Source: Taklimakanibacter sp050251035 (GTDB taxonomy: Bacteria; Pseudomonadota; Alphaproteobacteria; Rhizobiales; Aestuariivirgaceae). Taken from it: 64,000 nucleotides of DNA. A program made the position numbers and the translations under genes. Below are positions 25,408 to 33,279 of this stretch, piece by piece. Below the pieces are notes generated by a model. It saw only the letters and a program-made list of their open reading frames with translations, did no database searches and was not told the origin of the DNA. The DNA lies in assembly GCA_050251035.1 (NCBI GenBank), contig JBFWNN010000014.1:1-64000 (forward strand). Reading direction: 5' to 3'. Position 1 is the first letter of the stretch; each line of letters starts with the position of its first letter.

Positions 25408-26731
25408 TGCCGTCCAATATCTGATTGAGCGCGACCTTGTAGGCGATCTGGGGCCGTCCGGCCTTGTCGCGTTTCTCCAAACCGCTTTCCTCGAGGAAGC
25501 CTCTTTCGCGCAAGGTGGAGATGAGCCGCCTCGCGCTGCGCGGAATCACGCCATAGACGGAGGCCAGCTCGTTGGCGGTGAAGTTGGTCGGGTCGAGCTG
25601 ATGAAAGGCCAGCCTGAGCCGCTTGATCAAAGTGGGGGAGATGTTGAGCTTGCGGGCAGCGCGCAGATTCTGCGCGCGCTGCGTCCGGACATCGACTGGC
25701 GCCGCGAGCTCGATGGATGTCAGCGTCCGTTCGTCCAGGGAAACGACGACATTGCCGCGCGAGGCGTCGGCCTCGATCGCCCGGCGGGCGTTCTCCTCGG
25801 CCAGGGACGGCGAGGAGCCGAAGCCGAATCCGAGCTTGAGATGTTCGCGGACCTCGGTCTTCATCGTGGCGGCCGGGCCGATCACATCGGCATGCAGCGA
25901 TCGCTCGACCGCGCCGCGGGTCGCCAGTATGACCAGCTCGTTGGGCGTATTGCGGATTATGCGGCCGTCGAGGGAATCCGCATAACGGCGCCCCACCGAG
26001 GTCAACAGGCGCTGGGACACCTTGCGGGTCGCGTTCTTCTTGCTCGACTGCACCTGCAGCAGGCATATGGCGACCTGCGACGCCTGCGCCCGGCCCAGGT
26101 CGCCCGACAGCTTGGTCCGGATCAGAGCCTCCCTGACCACTATCCGCGAATGGACGATGCGGATCACCGGTGTTCCAAGAGTCTTCAGCCGGCGATAGAC
26201 ATCATCGATGCAGGTCAGGCACAGCTCGACCTCGCCTTTGGAGAACAGGCTGTGATGCTGGTCGGCGATGGGGGCGACATCGATGCTGTCGCCCTCGATG
26301 CTCTCGAGCGGGATGATGTGCTGGGGAGGGGCCAGGCCCAGCTCTTGGAACGCCTCGGATATCTGCGCGGCATCGATCGAATCGAAGCTGACTTTCGGCA
26401 AGCGGCCGGCGAACTGCGGCAAGAGCAGGACGCTGGCGATCGCCCGGAAGAGATCGGTGCCTTCATGCGGGATGTATTCGGTACGGATATCGAGGCTGCC
26501 GGCAACGGCGGCGTGCAGATACGGGATGCGGCCGGTGAACAGGATCACCGAACAGAGTGCCTCGATCTCCTTCGCCAGCGTTATCGCGTCGCGGGCGCTC
26601 TCATAAGTCCGCACGATCAGATGCGGCTCGAGATCCAGTTCCTTCGCCACGCGCCGGACAAGGTCGACGGAATCCCTGGGACCGATGACTCCAATCACTT
26701 CAACACCTGGCGCAATGGCAACATTGCGCAC
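25397..26731 (-). CDS. Uncharacterised multidomain regulator leading the F420 operon
   Basis: Up to 444 residues. The GTG at 26731 is the longest start; a GTG at 26698 (giving IGVIGPRDSVDLV) is also likely. The N-terminal part looks like a receptor domain (VIGVIGPRDS, SVILFTGRIPYLHAA). The middle (about 200-350) resembles a nucleotide-cyclase/GGDEF-like ferredoxin fold, with RRLLTSVGRRYADSL and GFGFGSSPSLAEENARRAI, but without a GGDEF motif. The C-terminus is a winged helix (FTANELASVYGVIPRSARRLIS). It is translationally coupled to fbiC. I infer that it binds the 15-bp operators at 26768 and elsewhere. I do not recognise a named family. Confidence 0.8.
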   Translation of the reverse strand: MRNVAIAPGVEVIGVIGPRDSVDLVRRVAKELDLEPHLIVRTYESARDAITLAKEIEALCSVILFTGRIPYLHAAVAGSLDIRTEYIPHEGTDLFRAIASVLLLPQFAGRLPKVSFDSIDAAQISEAFQELGLAPPQHIIPLESIEGDSIDVAPIADQHHSLFSKGEVELCLTCIDDVYRRLKTLGTPVIRIVHSRIVVREALIRTKLSGDLGRAQASQVAICLLQVQSSKKNATRKVSQRLLTSVGRRYADSLDGRIIRNTPNELVILATRGAVERSLHADVIGPAATMKTEVREHLKLGFGFGSSPSLAEENARRAIEADASRGNVVVSLDERTLTSIELAAPVDVRTQRAQNLRAARKLNISPTLIKRLRLAFHQLDPTNFTANELASVYGVIPRSARRLISTLRERGFLEESGLEKRDKAGRPQIAYKVALNQILDGNDL

Positions 26732-26767
26732 CGTCTAGCACAGCGGATCGGACGGCGGAAGCAAATT

Positions 26768-26782
26768 GTCCGAAATAGGACC
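26768..26782. promoter_or_regulatory. 15-bp operator, copy 1 (GTCCGAAATAGGACC)
   Basis: Dyad site with TCC-N6-GGA arms, 36 bases upstream of the F420-operon regulator and 40 bases from copy 2, in the divergent promoter with the AbgA-like gene. Close matches recur at 34848 and 34880 before a separate operon. Confidence 0.65.
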
Positions 26783-26792
26783 AAAAAAACCT

Positions 26793-26822
26793 TTGACTTG
26801 AAGAAATGTCCCTAATAAGACC
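26793..26822 (+). promoter_or_regulatory. Promoter of the AbgA-like operon with operator copy 2
   Basis: TTGACT (26793-26798) is a good -35 box, and a TAAGAC hexamer lies 17 bases downstream. The second operator, GTCCCTAATAAGACC at 26808-26822, covers that -10 region. A protein bound there would block RNA polymerase, so repression is the simplest reading. Confidence 0.55.
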
Positions 26823-26844
26823 GTTATTCAAACAACGGTGACGA

Positions 26845-28125
26845 ATGGACGAGATGGATTCGATTGTCGCGATACGCCGGGACCTGCACCGCCATCCCGA
26901 GCCTGGCTGGTGCGAGTTTCGCACGGCTTCGAAAGTCGTCGAGCTTTTAAAAGACTTAGGCTGGTCGGTGCGCTGGGGCAGCGACGTGGTCCGGGCGGAG
27001 GCGCGCATGGGCCTGCCCAGCCTGGCGGAGCGCACCGCTTTCTACGACCGCGCGGCGCGGGCCGGCGTCGAGCCCGCGATCCTCGAGAAGATGAAGGACG
27101 GGCTGACCGGAGTCGTCGCGACCCTTGCCGGAAGCCCCGGCGGACCGACCATCGCGCTTAGGTTCGACATGGACGCCAATCTGGGTGCGGAAGCAGAATC
27201 CGATGATCACTTTCCGGCCCGGCATCATTTCAAGTCCGATACTCCCGGCGTGCATCACAATTGCGGACATGACGGTCACACGGCAATCGGGCTCGGCGTG
27301 GCGAGGGCGCTCAGCGAAGCCGGGAGCGGGTTCAACGGAACGATAAAGCTCATCTTCCAGCCCGCCGAGGAGGGGTTGCGCGGCGCAAAGGCCATGGTCG
27401 CCGCGGGCGTGCTGGACGGCGTCGACTATCTCGTCGGCGCCCATATCGGCGTCCAGGCCCGAAAGCTGGGCGAGATCGTGATCGGCTATCGCAACCTCCT
27501 CGCCAGCACGAAAATCGATGCCGTGTTCCGCGGAAAGAGCGCGCATGCCGCCATTTCACCACATCTCGGCAGCAACGCCCTGATCGCCGCCTGCGCGGCG
27601 ATGCAGAACCTGCTGGCTCTGCCGCGGCATGGCGACGGCGAGACGCGCATCAATGTCGGACTGCTGTCCGGGGGGCAGTCGCGGAACGCCATCCCCGCCT
27701 ACGCGACCTTGGCGGCGGAACTCAGGGCGGATACCACGGAGATCCTGCGGGATATCGAGAGATGGGCCGACAATGTGTTGACGGGAGCGGCCCTCATGCA
27801 CGGCGTCAAGGTCGAGGTCACGCAAGCCGGCTCGTCCTGCGCGGCGAGCAGCGACATGGAACTCGCCAGGCTGATCGAACAGGTGGCGCGCCAGGTCGCG
27901 CAGGTCGAAAGCGTTGCCCCGATCCAGGACTTCAAGGCCAGCGACGATATCGCCGTCATGATGGACGCGGTCCAGTCCGCCGGCGGCAAGGCGGCCTATT
28001 TCGGTCTTGGCTCGCCACTCGCGGAAGTGCATCACAATCCCTTCTTCGATTTCGACGAGAAGGTCCTGGGAATCGGCATCGAGATGTTCGTGAGGCTCGT
28101 TCGGCAGCTGGGCAGCGGCAAATGA
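26845..28125 (+). CDS. M20 family amidohydrolase, AbgA-like (p-aminobenzoyl-glutamate hydrolase type)
   Basis: 426 residues. The N-terminus follows AbgA closely (IRRDLHRHPEPGWCEFRTA, SRMGLP-like ARMGLPSL). The metal-site motifs of the M20/carboxypeptidase G2 class are present: NCGHDGHTA, FQPAEEG, VGAHIG and EVHHNPF. It would cleave an amide between an aromatic or cyclic amine and an amino acid, or open an N-acyl product. It is the first gene of a rightward operon divergent from the F420 operon and overlaps the next gene by four bases. AbgA normally works with AbgB, which is absent, so the true substrate may differ. Confidence 0.92.
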   Translation: MDEMDSIVAIRRDLHRHPEPGWCEFRTASKVVELLKDLGWSVRWGSDVVRAEARMGLPSLAERTAFYDRAARAGVEPAILEKMKDGLTGVVATLAGSPGGPTIALRFDMDANLGAEAESDDHFPARHHFKSDTPGVHHNCGHDGHTAIGLGVARALSEAGSGFNGTIKLIFQPAEEGLRGAKAMVAAGVLDGVDYLVGAHIGVQARKLGEIVIGYRNLLASTKIDAVFRGKSAHAAISPHLGSNALIAACAAMQNLLALPRHGDGETRINVGLLSGGQSRNAIPAYATLAAELRADTTEILRDIERWADNVLTGAALMHGVKVEVTQAGSSCAASSDMELARLIEQVARQVAQVESVAPIQDFKASDDIAVMMDAVQSAGGKAAYFGLGSPLAEVHHNPFFDFDEKVLGIGIEMFVRLVRQLGSGK

Positions 28126-29543
28126 AAACATTCGATACCATCATCGGCAATGGCCTCGTCGCGGTGAACGGACGTCTCGAGCGCATGGACATCGCCGTCA
28201 GGGACGGCGCCGTGGCCGCTCTCCTCGAAGCCGGCAGCGCCGCGGGCCACGAGCATCACGACGCTTCGGGCATGCTGGTGCTGCCGGGCGCCATCGACAT
28301 GCATGTCCATTTCCGCGAGCCGGGCTTCACCCACAAGGAAGACTTCCTGCATGGATCCGCCGCGGCCGCCTGCGGCGGCGTCACCACCATATGCGACATG
28401 CCGAACACGCGTCCTCCGGTCGTCAGCGCGGAACGGCTCTCAGAAAAGATCGCTCTCGTGTCCGAAAAGTCGCATGTGGATTTTGGGCTGTGGGCCGGCG
28501 GAACGGATGTCGCCGAGTTCCCCGCCATGGCGGCGGCGGGCGCCATCGGCCTCAAGGTCTATATGAACCGGGCGGTGCGGGCTTCCGATCCCTATGCCGG
28601 CGAGCTCTCGATGTCGGATGACGGCCGGTTTCTCGAGGTCCTCGAGGCCGCGGCACGGCTCGACTGGCCCGTCGCGGTGCATGTCGCGAATTCGCCGATC
28701 GACGAGCTGGCGCGCACGCGGTCGCAGGCGGCTGGAAAGGCGCATGCGATGGATGTCTGCTGCTCCTACAGAGCGCCGGCGAGCGTCGAAGCCCTGAGCC
28801 GGGCGGCGCTCTTCGCCAGAGTGGCCGGCGCCCGCCTGCACATCGCCCATATTTCGCTGAATGCGATCGAAGCGGTTGCCGCTCTTGTCGAGGCGCGCCG
28901 GCAGGACTGCCGCTTGACCGCCGAGGTTGCCCCGCCGGCATTGAGCTTTGCGGAACTCGACCGCCTGGGCCCCAGAGGCGTCCCGTTCGCGCATCCGCCG
29001 CGCGACCTCGATCTGTACTGGGAGGCGCTGGAAAGCGGCACCATAGACGCGATCGCCACCGATCACGCGCCCCACACGGCGGCCGAAAAGGATGCGGGCC
29101 GTGACAATCCCTGGGCGGCGCCTCCGGGATATCCGGGCGTCGAGACATCCCTCGCGCTGGCGATCGATGCCATGATCGCAAAGAAGCTCTCCTTGGCGAG
29201 CCTGGTGAAGGTCTGTGCGGAGAATCCGGCCCGAATCCTCGGATTGCAGCATAAGGGCGCGCTCCTTCCGGGCCACGATGCCGACATCAACATCGTCGAT
29301 CCGAATGGCGACTGGGTGGTCGATGAAGGAAAGCTGCACAGCAAGGCCGGCTGGAGCCCGTTCCATGGGCGCAGGCTCAAGGGCCGCATCGCCAAGACCT
29401 TCCTGCGTGGCAGGCTGGTGGCCGAGCGCGGCGAACTGGTGTCCGAAAGCCTCCCTGTGGGCCGTTTCCTGAAGCGGCCCGATCAACCACATCCCGATGG
29501 AACGGAGCAGCCGGCCGGACGCCGGATTGGAGGCCGCGCATGA
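28122..29543 (+). CDS. Cyclic amidohydrolase, dihydroorotase/allantoinase-like
   Basis: 473 residues, starting at the ATG that overlaps the M20 stop. Binuclear zinc-site motifs: MHVHFREPG (H61, H63), the lysine in GLKVYMN that is carbamylated in relatives, VHVAN, IAHIS, and catalytic aspartate in IATDHAPHT. The end of the sequence (GALLPGHDADINIVDP) is usual for allantoinase and hydantoinase. It would open a cyclic ureide or imide. It is coupled to the upstream M20 hydrolase and downstream binding protein, suggesting ring opening then amide cleavage of an imported compound. Two-metal hydantoinase versus allantoinase cannot be decided. Confidence 0.92.
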   Translation: MKTFDTIIGNGLVAVNGRLERMDIAVRDGAVAALLEAGSAAGHEHHDASGMLVLPGAIDMHVHFREPGFTHKEDFLHGSAAAACGGVTTICDMPNTRPPVVSAERLSEKIALVSEKSHVDFGLWAGGTDVAEFPAMAAAGAIGLKVYMNRAVRASDPYAGELSMSDDGRFLEVLEAAARLDWPVAVHVANSPIDELARTRSQAAGKAHAMDVCCSYRAPASVEALSRAALFARVAGARLHIAHISLNAIEAVAALVEARRQDCRLTAEVAPPALSFAELDRLGPRGVPFAHPPRDLDLYWEALESGTIDAIATDHAPHTAAEKDAGRDNPWAAPPGYPGVETSLALAIDAMIAKKLSLASLVKVCAENPARILGLQHKGALLPGHDADINIVDPNGDWVVDEGKLHSKAGWSPFHGRRLKGRIAKTFLRGRLVAERGELVSESLPVGRFLKRPDQPHPDGTEQPAGRRIGGRA

Positions 29544-30529
29544 CGAGCACCTTGACCCGCAGGATGCTGCTTGCCGCCGCCGCATTGGCCGCGCCATCCC
29601 TTCCCGCCATGGCGAGCGCGGAACAGGCCGGGACCGTGACCGTCGGCTGGGTCAAATCGACGGCGAACCTGATGATGGTCCTGGCGCCGGAACTGGCAGG
29701 CAAGCACGGGCTCGCCATCGAGACCATCAATTTCAATACCGCCGTGGACATCTCGACGGCGATGATCAGCGGCGAAGTCGACATCGGGCTGCTGACGCCG
29801 ATCCACCTCATCCGGGCCATCGAGAATGATCTCGATTTCGTCCAGTTCGCCGGCAATACCCGCGGCAACACGGGCATCGTCGCGAGCTCCGGGCTGCAGC
29901 TGAAGGAGAACGACTGGGCAGGCCTCAGGGCCAAAGCGAAGGAGAAGAAGCTGACGGTTGCCTCCTCGCGCGGCTCGATCAACGAGATCCTGTCCATCGG
30001 CGAGTTCGCCGGAAACGGCATCAACGTCGGCGGCAACCTCGACCTCGTCAACCTGGCGAACTTCAGCCAGCATCCGCAGGCGCTGCGGTCCGGCGACTTC
30101 GACATGATCATCACCCTCGAGCCGCTGGCGAGCCTCGCCGTCGCGGAGGGAACCGGATCGTTGTTTTCGCGGCCCTATGGCACCGGTGCGGGCGATCTCA
30201 ATACCGGCTATGTGGCAAAAGGCGACTGGCTGGGGAGCAACGCCGACAAGGCGGCGGCCTTCGTGCGCACCCTGCACGAGGCGGCCGGCATCCTGGCCGC
30301 CGACAAGCCCAGGGAGCTGAAGCTTGCCAAACGGCTGACGGGCATGAGCGAGGCGGTGCTGACGGCGGCGCTGGCCAACAACAGATACGAGCTGGACAAT
30401 GGGCTGGCGCAGATGCGCAACCTCGCCCGGCTTGCCTTCGAGCAGAAATATGCCGGCCGGGATGTATCGCAATCCCTGGCGAAGCACGTCGAGCAGCGGT
30501 TTCTGCACGCTGTCGGCATCGGGAACTGA
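29540..30529 (+). CDS. ABC substrate-binding protein, SsuA/TauA/NMT1-like
   Basis: 329 residues with an export signal carrying twin arginines (LTRRMLLAAAALAAPSLPAMASA). The mature protein has the two-lobe NitT/TauT fold (VGWVKSTANLMMVLAPELAG, STAMISGEVDIGLLTPIHL, FSQHPQALRSGDFDMI). It overlaps the upstream amidohydrolase by four bases and is followed by its permease and ATPase. A very similar binding protein is encoded at 34913. It probably captures the cyclic substrate degraded by the two hydrolases. Confidence 0.93.
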   Translation: MTSTLTRRMLLAAAALAAPSLPAMASAEQAGTVTVGWVKSTANLMMVLAPELAGKHGLAIETINFNTAVDISTAMISGEVDIGLLTPIHLIRAIENDLDFVQFAGNTRGNTGIVASSGLQLKENDWAGLRAKAKEKKLTVASSRGSINEILSIGEFAGNGINVGGNLDLVNLANFSQHPQALRSGDFDMIITLEPLASLAVAEGTGSLFSRPYGTGAGDLNTGYVAKGDWLGSNADKAAAFVRTLHEAAGILAADKPRELKLAKRLTGMSEAVLTAALANNRYELDNGLAQMRNLARLAFEQKYAGRDVSQSLAKHVEQRFLHAVGIGN

Positions 30530-30540
30530 GGATCGGTGAA

Positions 30541-31449
30541 ATGGCCAAGGCAAGCGACACCGCACGCCATGCAATGGCGCTGGACGGCAATTCGATGGTG
30601 AAGCGCGGCAATCCCGCCACCGGTCCGAAAGCCGCACCTCCGGGCTGGCTGCTGTTCTCGGCGTGGAATTTCGCGCTGGGCCTGATCGGGCCGCTCCTCT
30701 TCCTGGCGGTATGGTGGCTCGTGGTGGCGATGGAGGTGTTCCCGCGCGCCATTCTTCCCAGCCCGGTGAGCGTCGGCGCCTCTCTCTATGACTGGGCGTT
30801 CGGCAATCCGGAGGACGGCCCCTATTCGGGAACGCTGCTGCAGGCGATTGCCGCCAGCGGCAACCGGGTGCTGGCAGGCTATGTGATCGCCGGCCTCACC
30901 GGCGTGCTGATCGGCGTTCCGACCGGCTTCTTCCGGATCGCCGGCAAGATCATCGACCCGCTCATCACGCTCTTGCGTCCCATTCCCGTCACCGCCTGGG
31001 TCCCGCTGTCGCTCGTATTCTTCGGCTTCGGTTTCAAGGGCGCCATCTTCCTGGTCGCGCTCGGGTCGTTCTTCCCGATCGCCGTCAACACGATCGAAGG
31101 CGTCAGAGGCGCCAGCCGGACGCTCATAAGGGTGGGGCGCATGCTGGGCGCCAACAAGCTCGAGCTTCTGTGGCATTTCATACTGCCGGCCTCGCTGCCG
31201 TCCATCTTCGTCGGACTTCGATTGGGGATGGGCCTGGCCTGGGTGCTGGTGATCGTGGCCGAACTCCTCAGCGTCAAGTCGGGCATAGGCTACACCCTTC
31301 TCGATGCCTATTCGTTCAACCGCTATGACGTGATCATCGCGGCAATGATCATGCTGGGGCTGATGGGCTTCATTTCCGACCGGATCATTCTGCTGATCCA
31401 GCGGATAGCGCTGCGCTGGCACACGGAGATGAGCATCCATGCCGAGTGA
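30541..31449 (+). CDS. ABC permease, SsuC/TauC-like
   Basis: 302 residues. Single permease of the NitT/TauT class, which works as a homodimer. Membrane segments start near residue 45 (LGLIGPLLFLAVWWLVVAM). RPIPVTAWVPLSLVFFGFG is a family hallmark and the EAA-like loop is GRMLGANKLELLWHFILPA. An N-terminal extension of about 35 residues is hydrophilic. It overlaps the ATPase gene by 11 bases. Confidence 0.94.
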   Translation: MAKASDTARHAMALDGNSMVKRGNPATGPKAAPPGWLLFSAWNFALGLIGPLLFLAVWWLVVAMEVFPRAILPSPVSVGASLYDWAFGNPEDGPYSGTLLQAIAASGNRVLAGYVIAGLTGVLIGVPTGFFRIAGKIIDPLITLLRPIPVTAWVPLSLVFFGFGFKGAIFLVALGSFFPIAVNTIEGVRGASRTLIRVGRMLGANKLELLWHFILPASLPSIFVGLRLGMGLAWVLVIVAELLSVKSGIGYTLLDAYSFNRYDVIIAAMIMLGLMGFISDRIILLIQRIALRWHTEMSIHAE

Positions 31450-32227
31450 AGATATCATCCTGTCCTGCCAGAATGTCGGCCGCACCTTCACCTCCGAGGG
31501 GCGCGAGAATCACGTGCTGCGCAACATCTCGCTCGATGTGCGCAAGGGCGATTTCATCGTGCTCATAGGGCCATCGGGATGCGGGAAGTCCACTCTGCTC
31601 AACCAGATCGCCGGCTTCGACCGGCCGAGCACGGGAACGGTGCGCATTCGCGGCGCGTCGGTCACGCGGCCGGGCCCCGACAAGGCGATGGTCTTCCAGG
31701 ACTACGCCCTGCTGCCCTGGCTGACGGCGCGCGGCAATGTGGAAATCGGCCTTCGCCTGCAGGGGATTCCGGCCGCCGACCGCCGAAGGCAGGCGGGCGA
31801 GTTTCTGGCCCTCGTCGGCCTCGCCGAGGCGTCGGAGCGTCCGGTGTACAAGCTGTCCGGCGGCATGCAGCAGAGAGTCTCGATCGCGCGCGCGCTCGCC
31901 CTCAAGCCGGACGTTCTCCTGATGGACGAGCCGTTCGGCGCGCTCGATGCGTTCCAACGCGCCATCATGCATCGCGAACTGGCGCGGATCTGGGAAATAA
32001 CCAGCACCACGATCATTTTCGTGACCCACAGCCTGGAGGAAGCCATCATCCTCGGCCGCCGGGTCATCGCCATGACGCCGGGCGCGGTCGGCATAACGGG
32101 CGACCTGGAGATCGAGCTGGCGCGGCCGCGCGACCCGATGTCGTCCGAATTCACCGACCTCAAGAGAAAGCTTTACGCCATGCTGACCGCCGGCATCGAT
32201 CATGATGTCGAGACTTTTTCAGACTGA
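31439..32227 (+). CDS. ABC ATP-binding protein, SsuB/TauB-like
   Basis: 262 residues with Walker A GPSGCGKST, Q-loop VFQDYALLPW, signature LSGGMQQR, Walker B LLMDEPFGALD and FVTHSLEEA. The QDYALLPW segment is typical for NitT/TauT ATPases. It completes the importer with the two preceding genes and may also serve the extra binding protein at 34913. The following oxidoreductase starts 11 bases after its stop. Confidence 0.95.
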   Translation: MPSEDIILSCQNVGRTFTSEGRENHVLRNISLDVRKGDFIVLIGPSGCGKSTLLNQIAGFDRPSTGTVRIRGASVTRPGPDKAMVFQDYALLPWLTARGNVEIGLRLQGIPAADRRRQAGEFLALVGLAEASERPVYKLSGGMQQRVSIARALALKPDVLLMDEPFGALDAFQRAIMHRELARIWEITSTTIIFVTHSLEEAIILGRRVIAMTPGAVGITGDLEIELARPRDPMSSEFTDLKRKLYAMLTAGIDHDVETFSD

Positions 32228-32238
32228 AAGGTGCGCAA

Positions 32239-33261
32239 TTGAAAATAGGACTCCATTACAGCTTCCAGGTCGGCAAGGGCGACAAGGCGCGCGACATCAT
32301 TCATCAGGGGCTGGAGGACATAGCCGCCGCCGACCGCGACGGCTTTTCCTCCGTCGTCTTCGCCGAGCATCATTTCCTGGAGGACGGATGGATTCCGCGC
32401 CCCCTGCAACTGGCGGCGGCGGCTTCGGCCGTGACCCGGAACATGCGGGTGGGGACGGACATCGTCATCCTTGCGCTTCACCACCCGGTCGCCGTCGCGG
32501 AGGAAGTCGCGGTCAACGACATTCTGTGCAGCGGCAGGTTCATCCTCGGCGTGGGGCTCGGCTGGATCAAGGAGGAGTTCGAAGGCTTCGGCGTGCCATA
32601 CAAGGAGCGGGCCCAGATCTATGAACGTTCCCTCGGCCTTGTGAGACGCCTGCTGGCGGGCGAAAAGGTCAGCAACGAGGACGCGCCCTACAAGTTCAGG
32701 AACGCCCAGGTCCGGCCGCTCCCGGTCAACCCGAAGGGGGTTCCGCTGTGGATGGGCGCGCTCGGCGATGCGGCCTTGCCGCGGATCGCCAGGCTGGGCG
32801 ACGCCTGGGTGATGCCGCCGGGAACGAGGCTTCCGGAACTGGTGCGCCAGCAAAGGCTGCTGCTCGACGCCCGCGCGGCGGCGGGATTGCCTCCGTTCCC
32901 GGAATTTCCGCTCCGGCGCGAAGCGTTCGTCGCGGAAACGGATGAAAAGGCCTGGCAGCTCTTTGCGCATGGCCTGCGCCACGAATATGGCGACGTCTAC
33001 AGGCCTCTTCATCCGACCTATCCCGACAACGACACCATCGACAACCTGCGCAAATGGGGCGAGGACATGTTCGTCGTCGGGTCGCCGCGAACCGTGGCCG
33101 ACGAGTTGGCGCGATACAAGGACGCGCTGGGAGCGACCGAATGCCTGGTCCGCTTCCAGCTGCCCGGCGTGCCAGGCGAAGCGGTTCGCGAGTGTCTTCA
33201 GGGCTTCCGCGAAGTGCTGTCCCTGACGGGCGGCGCGGTGCGGCTGCCCGCCCTTTCATGA
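32239..33261 (+). CDS. Luciferase-like (LLM) oxidoreductase, possible F420-dependent enzyme
   Basis: 340 residues, start TTG behind AAAGGTG. The TIM-barrel of the luciferase-like family is recognised from AAADRDGFSSVVFAEHH, GTDIVILALHHPVAVAEE, FILGVGLGWIKEEFEGFG and VPLWMGALGDAALPRIARLG. Members use FMN or F420. With the F420 operon divergently transcribed from the same region and under a shared operator, F420H2-dependent reduction of the imported ring is attractive but not proven by sequence. It lies between the importer and an aspartase-like lyase in one operon. Confidence 0.9.
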   Translation: MKIGLHYSFQVGKGDKARDIIHQGLEDIAAADRDGFSSVVFAEHHFLEDGWIPRPLQLAAAASAVTRNMRVGTDIVILALHHPVAVAEEVAVNDILCSGRFILGVGLGWIKEEFEGFGVPYKERAQIYERSLGLVRRLLAGEKVSNEDAPYKFRNAQVRPLPVNPKGVPLWMGALGDAALPRIARLGDAWVMPPGTRLPELVRQQRLLLDARAAAGLPPFPEFPLRREAFVAETDEKAWQLFAHGLRHEYGDVYRPLHPTYPDNDTIDNLRKWGEDMFVVGSPRTVADELARYKDALGATECLVRFQLPGVPGEAVRECLQGFREVLSLTGGAVRLPALS

Positions 33262-33279
33262 GATGCCGGCGCAAATCGA

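Noticed and set aside
25265..26815. A 516-codon plus-strand frame antisense to the regulator gene
   Set aside because: The opposite strand carries a coherent multidomain protein coupled to fbiC; this frame has low-complexity composition and no start context.
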